A stretch of DNA of 36,364 nucleotides from Lentisphaeria bacterium (GTDB lineage: Bacteria > Verrucomicrobiota > Lentisphaeria > Victivallales > Victivallaceae), in NCBI GenBank assembly GCA_017457065.1, contig JAFTIE010000177.1:1-36364 (forward strand), given 5' to 3'. The position numbers were made by a program, and so were the translations under genes. The notes beneath the pieces were generated by a model. It worked only from the letters and a program-made list of their open reading frames with translations. It ran no database searches and was not told where the DNA came from. Shown here in pieces: positions 8,266 to 17,204 of the stretch. Position 1 is the first letter of the stretch. Every line of letters begins with the position of its first letter.

Positions 8266-9065
8266 ATAAAATGCCTCCCCTGATGATCCTGTGCGGCGGC
8301 ATGGGAACACGGATCAGAGAAGTTACCGAACTTCTCCCCAAACCCATGGTCCCCATCGGTGAACAGCCCATTGTCTGGCATATCATGAAAAGTTATGCAG
8401 CTTTCGGCGTGACACGTTTTATTCTCTGTCTCGGCTACAAACGGGAGTGTTTCGTTGACTACTTTGCCAACTACCATTTGCGTACAGCAGATGCAACGAT
8501 TTTTCCCGGAAGGAAGAATCAGGTGCAGTTCCATGGCAGAAGTGATGAGAGCGATTGGGAAATCACCCTTGCCGGTACCGGTATCGGCACCGGGACCGGT
8601 GCCCGTGTCCGTATCGCTTCAAAGTATCTGAAAGATGAGGATGACTGTTTCTTTCTCACTTATGGTGACGGTGTAAGCGATTTTGACATTGCAGCTGAAT
8701 TGGAGTTCCACCGTGCCCACAAACTGCAGCTTACTGTGGGTGCCGTCCATCCGGCGGCGCGTTTCGGTGAAATGAAGATCTCTCAGGACAATAAAGTGAA
8801 GTCCTTTATTGAAAAACCCAGCCGGGTTTCAGGATATATCAACGGCGGTTTTATGGTCATGCAGAAAAGTTTCATTGACCGTTTCATTCCGGAAGAAGAT
8901 TGTTTTCTGGAACAGCAGCCCCTTCATGATGCCGCAGCGGCAGGGGAGATGGCGGCGTTCCGCCATGAGGGATTCTGGCAGTGCATGGATACCCCCAGAG
9001 AGCACACCATGCTCAACGATATGTGGGCAGCGGGGAACGCTCCCTGGACTAAATTCTGGAAGTGA
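8262..9065 (+). CDS. rfbF: Glucose-1-phosphate cytidylyltransferase
   Basis: A 267 aa nucleotidyltransferase that makes CDP-glucose from glucose-1-phosphate and CTP, the first step to CDP-3,6-dideoxyhexoses. The N-terminal ILCGGMGTRIREVTELLPKP is the nucleotide-binding signature. FLTYGDGVSDFD contains the metal-binding Asp, and GYINGGFMV and WQCMDTPRE follow the RfbF pattern. Length is typical (~257-267 aa). It overlaps the upstream epimerase by 4 nt and sits directly before rfbG, which uses its product. Confidence 0.95.
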   Translation: MNKMPPLMILCGGMGTRIREVTELLPKPMVPIGEQPIVWHIMKSYAAFGVTRFILCLGYKRECFVDYFANYHLRTADATIFPGRKNQVQFHGRSDESDWEITLAGTGIGTGTGARVRIASKYLKDEDDCFFLTYGDGVSDFDIAAELEFHRAHKLQLTVGAVHPAARFGEMKISQDNKVKSFIEKPSRVSGYINGGFMVMQKSFIDRFIPEEDCFLEQQPLHDAAAAGEMAAFRHEGFWQCMDTPREHTMLNDMWAAGNAPWTKFWK

Positions 9066-9080
9066 AAAGAAGTTTTTGAG

Positions 9081-10151
9081 ATGTTTGACGGCATTTACAA
9101 CAATCGCAGATGTTTGATCACAGGCCATACCGGTTTCAAAGGAACATGGCTTCTCTTCTGGCTGCAGCAGCTGGGGGCGGAAGTTTGCGGCACAGCTTTG
9201 CCCGTCGAAGAACCTTCTCATTATACTTTGCTCAAAAGCTCCTGCTCTTCTTATTTTTGTGATGTTCGCGACTTTGAGGGATTATACAGGATATTCCGTT
9301 CCTTTCAACCCGAGATCGTTTTTCACCTTGCGGCGCAGCCTCTGGTGCGCCGTTCTTATAAGGAGCCGGTCGATACCTTCGGCGTGAACGTTATGGGCAC
9401 TGTCAATGTGTTGGAGTGCTGTAAAAATTGCGAAAGTGTGCGCAGTGTTGTGGTCGTGACCACCGATAAGTGCTACGAGAACCCGGAAACAGGAGTCCCC
9501 TTTGCTGAATCAGCCCCCCTGGGAGGTCATGATCCTTACAGCGCCTCCAAAGCAGCGGCGGAAATGGCTGTTTCCGGGTATAACCGTTCTTTCTTCATCC
9601 CCGGCGGGGAAGTTTTCTGTGCATCCGCCCGTGCCGGGAATGTTATCGGCGGCGGTGATTGGGCTGCTGACAGACTGGTCCCCGATATGGTGCGCGGCGC
9701 CGCTGCAGGAAAGATCACCAAACTCCGCAACCCCGGAGCTGTCCGTCCGTGGCAGCATGTCCTTGAGCCTCTGAGCGGCTATCTGCAGTTGGGCGCAGGA
9801 CTTTTTCAGAAAAAAGAACCATTGCGGGGGAGCTGGAATTTCGGTCCTGATGAAAACGATACACTGACTGTGGTTGAGGTGGCTGAAAAAATGCACGATT
9901 GCTGGGGAAAGATGTGTTTTGAGTATGAACAGGAACCCGATGCGCCTCATGAAGCCGCCCTTTTGCGCCTGAATTGTTCAAAGGCAGCTGAAATCCTTGA
10001 CTGGCGGGGCGTGTGGGATTCCGGAACTGCTATCTCCCGTACCGTCGGATGGTACAGGGAGTTTTACGAAAATCAAAAAGTGATGACGGCTGAAGATCTG
10101 GCGTCTTACTGCCGTGATGCAGCAGAAAGAGGTTTGGCATGGACAAAGTAA
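9081..10151 (+). CDS. rfbG: CDP-glucose 4,6-dehydratase
   Basis: A 356 aa extended SDR that converts CDP-glucose to CDP-4-keto-6-deoxyglucose. It has GHTGFKGTWLLFWLQQLG (NAD binding, residues ~14-31), HLAAQPLVRRSY, VVVTTDKCYEN, and the catalytic Tyr-x3-Lys in DPYSASKAAAE, followed by SARAGNVIGGGDWA and RPWQHVLEPLSGYL. These are hallmarks of RfbG. Length is normal. Its end overlaps the rfbH start by 13 nt, supporting coupled translation. Confidence 0.95.
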   Translation: MFDGIYNNRRCLITGHTGFKGTWLLFWLQQLGAEVCGTALPVEEPSHYTLLKSSCSSYFCDVRDFEGLYRIFRSFQPEIVFHLAAQPLVRRSYKEPVDTFGVNVMGTVNVLECCKNCESVRSVVVVTTDKCYENPETGVPFAESAPLGGHDPYSASKAAAEMAVSGYNRSFFIPGGEVFCASARAGNVIGGGDWAADRLVPDMVRGAAAGKITKLRNPGAVRPWQHVLEPLSGYLQLGAGLFQKKEPLRGSWNFGPDENDTLTVVEVAEKMHDCWGKMCFEYEQEPDAPHEAALLRLNCSKAAEILDWRGVWDSGTAISRTVGWYREFYENQKVMTAEDLASYCRDAAERGLAWTK

Positions 10152-11479
10152 ATGAAGCTGAAACTCTCAGACAGCAGATATTGGAACTGACTGCACAGTA
10201 TTATACACTTGTGCATGATAAAAGCTCCGAAGAGTTTATCCCCGGAGAAAGCCGTGTCAACTATGCCGGCAGGTGTTTTGACGAAAAAGAGATGGTCAAT
10301 CTGACCGATTCCGCTTTGGAGTTCTGGTTGACTTCAGGGAGATACACCCGGGCGTTTGAAGAGCGTTTCGCCGCTATGCTGGGGGTGAAAAAGTGTCTCC
10401 TTGTCAACAGCGGCTCTTCTGCCAATCTGCTGGCATTCATGGCTCTCACTGCTCAGGAACTGGGAGAGCGGCGGATCCGGAGAGGTGATGAAGTCATCAC
10501 CGTTGCCGCCGGATTCCCCACCACCGTTTCCCCCATCGTTCAATATGGGGCAGTTCCTGTCTTTGTGGACATCGACCCCGTAACGGTCAATATCGACCCG
10601 GAACTTCTGGAACAGGCGCTTTCGCCCCGGACAAAGGCGGTGATGGTGGCACACACTCTGGGAAATCCCTTTGATCTGGAACGGGTAGGCGCTTTTTGCA
10701 AAAAACACGGACTCTGGCTCATTGAAGACAACTGTGACGCTCTGGGCTCTTGTTACAATGGACGCTTTACCGGGACTTTCGGAGATTTCGGCACATCAAG
10801 TTTCTATCCGCCTCACCATTTGACCATGGGAGAGGGCGGGGCTGTGTACACCTCTGATCCCTTGCTGGCAAGGATCGCTCTTTCCTTCAGGGATTGGGGC
10901 AGAGACTGCTGGTGTCAATCAGGATGCGATAACACCTGCGGATGCCGTTTTACCCGGCAGTTCGGAACACTGCCGGCAGGTTACGATCACAAATATGTGT
11001 ACAGCCACTTCGGATACAATCTGAAAGCCACCGATATGCAGGCTGCCATCGGTTGTGCTCAGCTGGAAAAATTGGAGGGCTTCTCAGGGCTCCGGAAACG
11101 CAACTTTGAATATTTGCGCTCCCGTCTGGAACATCTCCCTCAGCTGAAGATCATGGAGAAACTTCCCCAGAGTGATCCGGCATGGTTCGGATTCCTGTTT
11201 ACTTTGAGCGGGGAAGCCCCCTTTGACCGCAACGAACTTGCCGAGTTTCTGGAGCAGCGCAACATTCAGACCCGGAACCTTTTTTCCGGGAATTTGACCA
11301 GACATCCCTGTTTTGCCCCCCTGACCGAAGGAAAAGATTACCGTGTGGCATCAGTGCTTGTGCATACCGATGTGATCATGAACCGGGCACTCTGGATCGG
11401 TGTGTATCCCGGAATGAGTTTGGAAAAATTGGATTATATGGCAGAGAGCATCGACACATTCTGCCGTCAGAAAATATAA
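10139..11479 (+). CDS. rfbH: CDP-4-keto-6-deoxyglucose 3-dehydrase (E1)
   Basis: A 446 aa PMP/PLP enzyme with a [2Fe-2S] cluster that removes the C3 hydroxyl on the way to CDP-3,6-dideoxyhexoses. The aminotransferase fold is clear ([22 protein letters not shown]). The usual catalytic Lys is replaced by His in [11 protein letters not shown] near residue 226, as expected of the E1 dehydrase. The Cys-rich [15 protein letters not shown] near 256 supplies the cluster ligands. It needs a flavin/Fe-S reductase partner (E3: RfbI/DdhD), and none is encoded in this window. AGAGG precedes the ATG. Confidence 0.95.
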   Translation: MDKVNEAETLRQQILELTAQYYTLVHDKSSEEFIPGESRVNYAGRCFDEKEMVNLTDSALEFWLTSGRYTRAFEERFAAMLGVKKCLLVNSGSSANLLAFMALTAQELGERRIRRGDEVITVAAGFPTTVSPIVQYGAVPVFVDIDPVTVNIDPELLEQALSPRTKAVMVAHTLGNPFDLERVGAFCKKHGLWLIEDNCDALGSCYNGRFTGTFGDFGTSSFYPPHHLTMGEGGAVYTSDPLLARIALSFRDWGRDCWCQSGCDNTCGCRFTRQFGTLPAGYDHKYVYSHFGYNLKATDMQAAIGCAQLEKLEGFSGLRKRNFEYLRSRLEHLPQLKIMEKLPQSDPAWFGFLFTLSGEAPFDRNELAEFLEQRNIQTRNLFSGNLTRHPCFAPLTEGKDYRVASVLVHTDVIMNRALWIGVYPGMSLEKLDYMAESIDTFCRQKI

Positions 11480-11492
11480 GGAACCAGAAACT

Positions 11493-12458
11493 ATGGGGAA
11501 TCGTACCGTTTTAGTTACCGGCGGCAGCGGCTTTTTGGGGTCGCGCCTGTGCGAAGAATTACTCAACCGCGGCAATGATGTGGTTTGTGTGGACAACTTT
11601 TACACCGGAGCCAAACGTAATATCCGCCATTTGCTCAGCAATCCCCGCTTTGAGCTGATGCGTCATGATGTCAGTTTCCCGCTTTACGTTGAAGTGGATG
11701 AGATCTACAATCTCGCCTGTCCTGCATCCCCGGTCCACTATCAGAAGGATCCTGTGCAGACCGTCAAGACCTGTGTGCACGGGGCTATCAACATGCTGGG
11801 ACTTGCCAAGCGGATCGGAGCAAAGATCCTTCAATCTTCCACTTCCGAAGTTTACGGTGATCCTTCCGTCCATCCGCAGGTCGAAGAGTACTGGGGCAAT
11901 GTGAACCCCATCGGTATCCGCTCGTGTTACGATGAAGGAAAACGCTGCGCTGAAACCCTTTTCAACAGCTACCGGCTCCAATGCGATCTTGACATCAAGA
12001 TCGTGCGTATTTTCAACACCTACGGTCCCGGAATGCACCCCAATGACGGAAGAGTTGTCAGCAATTTCATTCTTCAGGCATTGCAGAATCAGCCTATCAC
12101 TATCTACGGCGACGGCTCTCAGACCCGCAGTTTCTGCTACCGTGACGATCTGATCGAGGCTATGATCCGCATGATGGCAACTCCCCACGAGATCACCGGT
12201 CCCATCAACATCGGCAATCCGGGAGAGTTCACCATACTGCAGCTTGCTGAGCTGGTCATTGAACTGACCAACTCCAAGTCTGAACTGATCCGCAAGGAGC
12301 TGCCCGCAGATGATCCGAAACAGCGCCGTCCTGACATCACCAAAGCCAGAGAGATACTGAACTGGCAGCCGGTGACACCTTTGCGTAAAGGACTTGAGCT
12401 GACTATTGAATACTTTGATAAACTGCTCAAGGAAGATCCTGAGTTCTGCCGTTCCTGA
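11493..12458 (+). CDS. UDP-glucuronate decarboxylase (UDP-xylose synthase)
   Basis: A 321 aa extended SDR of the UXS family, which decarboxylates UDP-glucuronate to UDP-xylose. Diagnostic stretches are [59 protein letters not shown], the catalytic YDEGKR, and [19 protein letters not shown]. It is cytoplasmic with no N-terminal membrane anchor. It begins 13 nt after rfbH and is the last sugar gene of the operon. Its substrate requires a UDP-glucose dehydrogenase, which is not obvious here unless the TviB homologue is promiscuous. Confidence 0.93.
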   Translation: MGNRTVLVTGGSGFLGSRLCEELLNRGNDVVCVDNFYTGAKRNIRHLLSNPRFELMRHDVSFPLYVEVDEIYNLACPASPVHYQKDPVQTVKTCVHGAINMLGLAKRIGAKILQSSTSEVYGDPSVHPQVEEYWGNVNPIGIRSCYDEGKRCAETLFNSYRLQCDLDIKIVRIFNTYGPGMHPNDGRVVSNFILQALQNQPITIYGDGSQTRSFCYRDDLIEAMIRMMATPHEITGPINIGNPGEFTILQLAELVIELTNSKSELIRKELPADDPKQRRPDITKAREILNWQPVTPLRKGLELTIEYFDKLLKEDPEFCRS

Positions 12459-12474
12459 ATTTGAGAGAAGAATT

Positions 12475-13674
12475 ATGTACAACTGTATCATCTGCCGCTA
12501 TCACGAAATAGCCACCAAAGGCAACAACCGGAGCATGTTTGAACGCTGTCTGGTCGATAATATCCGCCATCTGCTTCAAACTCTTTCCGGGATCAAAGTT
12601 TCCCGGGTCAGGGGCAGGGTCCGGGTGGAAAGGGAGGACAAGGGCGCTTTTACTCAGGAGCAGCTGGAAGTTATTAACACTCAATTGCGGAAATGCTTCG
12701 GTCTCGAAAGTTTTTCCCCGGCGGTGATCACCGGTGTGGATATGGAGCAGATCCGCCCCATCGCCGTCGAACTTGCCGCTTCAGCCATTCTGGGATTTCA
12801 GGGGGAAAAAAGACCTGCTTTCCGGATCCGGGCACGACGGAGCAACAAACGCTTTGCTCTGACTTCAAAGGAGATAGAGATCGATCTGGTCTCTGCTGTG
12901 GCTGGACGTGTCGGCGAAAACAAATTCACCATCGATCTGAGCTCTGCCGATATCACTCTCGGTTGTGAAGTCCGTGATGAATTTGCCGTTCTTTTTATGG
13001 AAAGTATCCCTGCTCCCGGCGGATTGCCCGTGGGGTGCAATCCCCGGGTGATGACTCTTCTTTCAGGGGGGATCGACTCCCCTGTGGCGGCGTGGCTCAT
13101 TATGAAAAGGGGATCGCCCTGTGATTACATCACTTTCCACAGTGCCCCCTACACGCCCCCGGAAACGGTGGAAAAGGTTCAGCGTGTCGCCGCAAAACTC
13201 AACGAATATCAGTTGCGCGGTACCTTGTGCATTGCCAATCTGAGCGAATTTCAGAAGGCGGTCAGAGACAACTGCAAGGAAAAGTTCCGCACTGTGCTCT
13301 ACCGCCGTGCCATGATGCGTATTGCCGAGATCGCCGCCCGACACCGCAGGTGTCACGCTCTTGTGACCGGGGATTCTCTGGGGCAGGTGGCAAGTCAGAC
13401 CGTTCCCAATATGTATTCCGTAGGCAAGGCGGTGGATATGCTGGTACTCCGTCCGCTGGTGGGGACCGACAAACTTGACTGTATCCGTCTGGCTGAAGAG
13501 ATCGGGACCTTTGATATTTCCAATGTCCAGGTCCCGGACAGCTGTACGGTCTTTGCACCATCTTCTCCCTGCACTGCATCTGAACCGGAGATCCTGGAGC
13601 AGGAGGAAGCAAAAATTCCCGATTATTGGCAAATATTGGAAAAAATTGCAGCAAACTTGGAAGAATGGACTTGA
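12475..13674 (+). CDS. thiI: tRNA 4-thiouridine synthetase / thiamine sulfur-transfer protein
   Basis: A 399 aa ThiI, which adenylates U8 of tRNA for thiolation and can serve thiazole synthesis. An N-terminal ferredoxin-like/THUMP region is followed by the PP-loop LLSGGIDSPVAAW near residue 196, TGDSLGQVASQT and the terminal Cys-bearing PDSCTVFAPSSPCT. The C-terminal rhodanese domain of the 482 aa E. coli protein is absent, as in many ThiI, so sulfur must come from a partner protein. I chose the ATG at 12475 (GAGAGAAG just upstream). A start at 12406 would run into the preceding gene and add 23 residues unlike the family. It probably reads through from the sugar operon, 16 nt upstream. Confidence 0.94.
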   Translation: MYNCIICRYHEIATKGNNRSMFERCLVDNIRHLLQTLSGIKVSRVRGRVRVEREDKGAFTQEQLEVINTQLRKCFGLESFSPAVITGVDMEQIRPIAVELAASAILGFQGEKRPAFRIRARRSNKRFALTSKEIEIDLVSAVAGRVGENKFTIDLSSADITLGCEVRDEFAVLFMESIPAPGGLPVGCNPRVMTLLSGGIDSPVAAWLIMKRGSPCDYITFHSAPYTPPETVEKVQRVAAKLNEYQLRGTLCIANLSEFQKAVRDNCKEKFRTVLYRRAMMRIAEIAARHRRCHALVTGDSLGQVASQTVPNMYSVGKAVDMLVLRPLVGTDKLDCIRLAEEIGTFDISNVQVPDSCTVFAPSSPCTASEPEILEQEEAKIPDYWQILEKIAANLEEWT

Positions 13675-13699
13675 CATTTCAGGAAAATTGCGTTAATTT
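13671..13699 (+). promoter_or_regulatory. Promoter of the gspE-gspE-gspF operon
   Basis: Consensus TTGACA, 17 bp spacer, TAATTT. The -35 box contains the TGA stop codon of thiI (13672-13674). Confidence 0.65.
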
Positions 13700-13746
13700 T
13701 TCTGTGTGACGTTTTTTGATCGCTTTTTACAGGTGGGAGGTTTCTT

Positions 13747-15450
13747 TTGGCGCGCGACATCGAATACATATTGAAACTGCTTGAAGAGTACGGCATGGTG
13801 ACGGCAGAGGACATTTATTATGCCCGGGAAGCCGCCATGAACAGCGATGAGATCACAGATCCTGTTGAGATACTGCTCAAACAGGGGAAGGTTCAGGAAA
13901 GAGAGCTTCTTTCCATGCTGGCGCAGCAGTACGGATGGGAGGTCGTTGATCTCAACGACTATGACGTTGATCCTGAGGTCATTGCTGCTATCAGTGTGGA
14001 TATCGCACATAACTACTGCGTTTTTCCGGTGATGAAGCATGATGATATGCTGACCATCGCCATGAGTGATCCTACGGATATGGAAAAACTCGATACGTTG
14101 CGTTATCTGCTGGGGATCGACGTTGATGCTGTTGTTGCTCCCGAAGCGCAGATCCTCAAGATGATCCAGAAATATTACAAGGATGATGAGGTCGTCAGCG
14201 ATGTCGGTCAGAGCGACTTTGATGAATCAGACAATGTGATCGACCAGGCGGGCACCGCCAATGACGGACTGCCTGAAGATGATGATACACCTATCATCCG
14301 TCTGGTGACCAAACTTATCGTTGATGCCTATAAGATGAAGGCATCAGATATCCATCTGGAACCTATGGAAAAACGCTACCGTGTGCGTTACCGCATCGAC
14401 GGTGCGCTCCGTGAAGTGGATGGTCCCCCAAAGTATCTGCAGCCCAACTTCACCAGCCGTGTGAAGATCCTTTCAGGTCTTGACATCACTGAAAAACGGA
14501 TCCCTCAGGACGGACGTATCCGATTGACTGTCAACGGGCAGGATGTTGACTTGCGTGTGTCAAGCATCCCCACCAACTTCGGTGAATCTGTCGTTATGCG
14601 TATCCTTGACAAAGCCAGTATCCAGCTGGATATTCCCAAACTGGGTTTTTATGCAGATGACCTTGATATGGTTACCCGTATCATCAACTATCCCGACGGT
14701 ATCTTTCTTGTGACCGGACCTACCGGTTCCGGAAAAACGACCTCTCTCTACGCCTTTTTGAATACCATCAACACCCCGGCGCGCAAATTGATCACCGTGG
14801 AGGATCCTATCGAATACCAGCTCCCCGGTATCAATCAGGTGCAGGTCGACAGGCACGTTGATATGACCTTTGCCGCAGCTCTGCGCAGTATGCTCCGCCA
14901 GGCCCCCAACATCATCATGGTCGGTGAGATCCGAGACGTTGAAACTGCTGAGATCGCCATCAACGCTTCCCTTACGGGGCACCTTGTTTTCAGTACGCTC
15001 CATACCAACGACGCTCCCGGTGCCATCACCCGTCTGGTGGATATGGGGGTGAAACCCTTCCTGGTTGCGACCTCTCTGCGGGCTGTTATGGCACAGCGTC
15101 TTTTGCGCCGTATCTGTTCGGAGTGCAAGGCTCCTTATACGCCGACTCCTTCAGAATGCCGCCTTCTGGGGCTGACTCCTGAGTATCTTGCCAACCATCA
15201 GTTTTACAAGGGCAAGGGATGCCGCCGCTGCGGCGGTACGGGGTACAAAGGGCGTATCGGGATCTATGAAATATTCCTCATTACCGAGGATATCGCCAAG
15301 ATGATTTTCGCCAATGAGAACTCTGTGACGCTGCGCGACTTTGCCCGGCGGAACGGTATGAGAAGCTTACGCGATGACGCTTTGCGCAAGGTGGAGGCAG
15401 GGATTTCCACCCTTGAAGAGGTGCTTTTCGTGACGCTGCGTGATGAGTGA
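13747..15450 (+). CDS. gspE: GspE/PilB-type secretion/pilus assembly ATPase (first copy)
   Basis: A 567 aa hexameric ATPase of the type II secretion/type IV pilus assembly family. The N-terminal MshEN/T2SSE_N region (residues ~1-150) marks an assembly rather than a PilT retraction ATPase. Walker A GPTGSGKTT lies near 323-331, the Walker B-like NIIMVGEIRD near 389, the His box LVFSTLHTNDAP follows, and a tetra-Cys zinc site (CSECK to CRRCGG) begins near 457. It starts with TTG, with GGGAGG upstream. Its paralogue begins 16 nt after the stop. Confidence 0.92.
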   Translation: MARDIEYILKLLEEYGMVTAEDIYYAREAAMNSDEITDPVEILLKQGKVQERELLSMLAQQYGWEVVDLNDYDVDPEVIAAISVDIAHNYCVFPVMKHDDMLTIAMSDPTDMEKLDTLRYLLGIDVDAVVAPEAQILKMIQKYYKDDEVVSDVGQSDFDESDNVIDQAGTANDGLPEDDDTPIIRLVTKLIVDAYKMKASDIHLEPMEKRYRVRYRIDGALREVDGPPKYLQPNFTSRVKILSGLDITEKRIPQDGRIRLTVNGQDVDLRVSSIPTNFGESVVMRILDKASIQLDIPKLGFYADDLDMVTRIINYPDGIFLVTGPTGSGKTTSLYAFLNTINTPARKLITVEDPIEYQLPGINQVQVDRHVDMTFAAALRSMLRQAPNIIMVGEIRDVETAEIAINASLTGHLVFSTLHTNDAPGAITRLVDMGVKPFLVATSLRAVMAQRLLRRICSECKAPYTPTPSECRLLGLTPEYLANHQFYKGKGCRRCGGTGYKGRIGIYEIFLITEDIAKMIFANENSVTLRDFARRNGMRSLRDDALRKVEAGISTLEEVLFVTLRDE

Positions 15451-15466
15451 TAAGGAGTAAAAGAAG

Positions 15467-17161
15467 ATGACTGATATTGAAAACAGCGCACTTATTGATC
15501 TGATCCTCAACGAACACAGCGCAGCGAATCCACAGCTGAAAGAACAGATGGATGCTGTGGTTGAAGAGTGTGAACGCTCCGGTAAATCAGCTTATGAGGT
15601 CATTGTCAATTTCGGATTATTTTCCAGAGAAGAGCTGCTTCAGGCAATGGCTGACAACCTGGGGTCATACGTTTGGAACCCCAAAGAGTTCGGTGATATT
15701 TCAAGAGATGTGATAGAAAAGGTCGATCTCAATCTGGCACGCACCCATCAGGTTATTCCCATCCGGTACGATGATCTGGGGATCGACCTTGCCATGCGCC
15801 GTCCTCTGGATTATCAGACGGTGGAGGCACTGCGTTTTATTCTCAATAAAGATGTGCTTCCGGTTCCCTGTGATCCGGATATCTTTGACGGTGAGCTTGA
15901 ACGTTACTACCCTGAAAAGGTCGACTCTGTGGCAGATATCGTGGCAGAGTTCAACATCAATCCCGAAGAACTTGAGGATGAGGGCGATGAAGAAGATCTT
16001 GCCAACGCCGCTCCTATTATCAAATTCGTGGATGCCGTTATCAAGCAGGCTGTTCACGACAAGGCATCGGACATCCATTTTGAACCATTTGAAAAGAATT
16101 TCCGTATCCGTTACCGGGTGGACGGAGCTCTTTACGAAATGCCTCCGCCGCCCCGGAGTCTGGCGGCTCCTGTGATCAGCCGTATCAAGATCATTTCCGG
16201 ACTTAACATCTCCGAGCGCCGCCGTCCTCAGGACGGACGTATCCAGATGAAGGTCAACGGCAGACCTGTAGACTTGCGTGTATCCTGTCTGCCTACCAGT
16301 CACGGTGAATCAGTGGTGCTCCGAGTCCTTGACCGTTCAGTGGTCAATCTGCAGCTTGATGCTTTGGGGATCGGTCAGGATGTTCTTGACAAGATCCGTG
16401 AATTGATCCATCTGCCCAACGGCATCCTGTTGGTGACGGGACCTACCGGTTCCGGAAAGACCACCACACTTTATTCCGCTTTGGGTGAGATCAACAATCC
16501 GGAAGATAAACTGCTGACTGCCGAGGACCCTGTGGAATACGATATCGAAGGTATTGTCCAGTGTCCTATCAACGATGCTGTGGGTATGACTTTTGAAAAA
16601 GCCCTTCGCGCCTTTTTGCGACAGGACCCTGACCGGATCCTGGTGGGAGAAATCCGTGACTTTGTGACCGCACAGATCGCTGTTGAAGCTTCACTGACGG
16701 GACACTTTGTGTTCAGTACGCTTCACACCAACGATGCGGCAAGTACCGTGACCCGTCTGGCGGATATGGGCGTTGAACCGTTCCTGATCGCCTCTTCACT
16801 GGTGGGAGTGCTGGGACAGCGTCTGATCCGCCGTGTATGCAAAAACTGTATGACTGAGTATGTCCCCACCGATGAGGACCTTGACCGTCTCAACCTTGAA
16901 CGCGGACAGGTGGAGGGCAAGACCTTTGTGTACGGCAAGGGGTGTCCCATCTGCAATAATACCGGTTACAAAGGGCGGAAAGCTTTGACTGAACTGCTGG
17001 TGGTGAACAACGAATTGCGTGAAATGATCTCCAATGGTGCTCCTGCCAATGAACTTTCTGACAAAGCTTGTGAATACGGCATGAGACCCCTGCGGGAAGA
17101 CGGTTTGCTGGCGATCTTCAACCATGAAACTTCTGTTGATGAGGTCGTCCGTTATACCTGA
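15467..17161 (+). CDS. gspE: GspE/PilB-type secretion/pilus assembly ATPase (second copy)
   Basis: A 564 aa paralogue of the preceding ATPase with the same order: N-terminal MshEN-like region, Walker A GPTGSGKTT near 325, DRILVGEIRD, FVFSTLHTNDAAS, and a zinc site (VCKNC to CPICNNTGYKG) from about 457. Conservation of every catalytic motif argues that both copies are functional ATPases. The N-terminal 150 residues differ most from the first copy, suggesting different partners or regulators. Followed by gspF after 43 nt. A good GGAG site precedes the ATG. Confidence 0.92.
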   Translation: MTDIENSALIDLILNEHSAANPQLKEQMDAVVEECERSGKSAYEVIVNFGLFSREELLQAMADNLGSYVWNPKEFGDISRDVIEKVDLNLARTHQVIPIRYDDLGIDLAMRRPLDYQTVEALRFILNKDVLPVPCDPDIFDGELERYYPEKVDSVADIVAEFNINPEELEDEGDEEDLANAAPIIKFVDAVIKQAVHDKASDIHFEPFEKNFRIRYRVDGALYEMPPPPRSLAAPVISRIKIISGLNISERRRPQDGRIQMKVNGRPVDLRVSCLPTSHGESVVLRVLDRSVVNLQLDALGIGQDVLDKIRELIHLPNGILLVTGPTGSGKTTTLYSALGEINNPEDKLLTAEDPVEYDIEGIVQCPINDAVGMTFEKALRAFLRQDPDRILVGEIRDFVTAQIAVEASLTGHFVFSTLHTNDAASTVTRLADMGVEPFLIASSLVGVLGQRLIRRVCKNCMTEYVPTDEDLDRLNLERGQVEGKTFVYGKGCPICNNTGYKGRKALTELLVVNNELREMISNGAPANELSDKACEYGMRPLREDGLLAIFNHETSVDEVVRYT

Positions 17162-17204
17162 TATATGAAAATATTACTGAAGTTTTATCAGAAAGGAGCA
17201 TGAA

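Noticed and set aside
11559..12491. A 310-codon open frame antisense to the UDP-glucuronate decarboxylase gene
   Set aside because: It is antisense to a gene with full family motifs and shows no domain of its own. Similar long shadows lie opposite uvrB, gspF and tviB.
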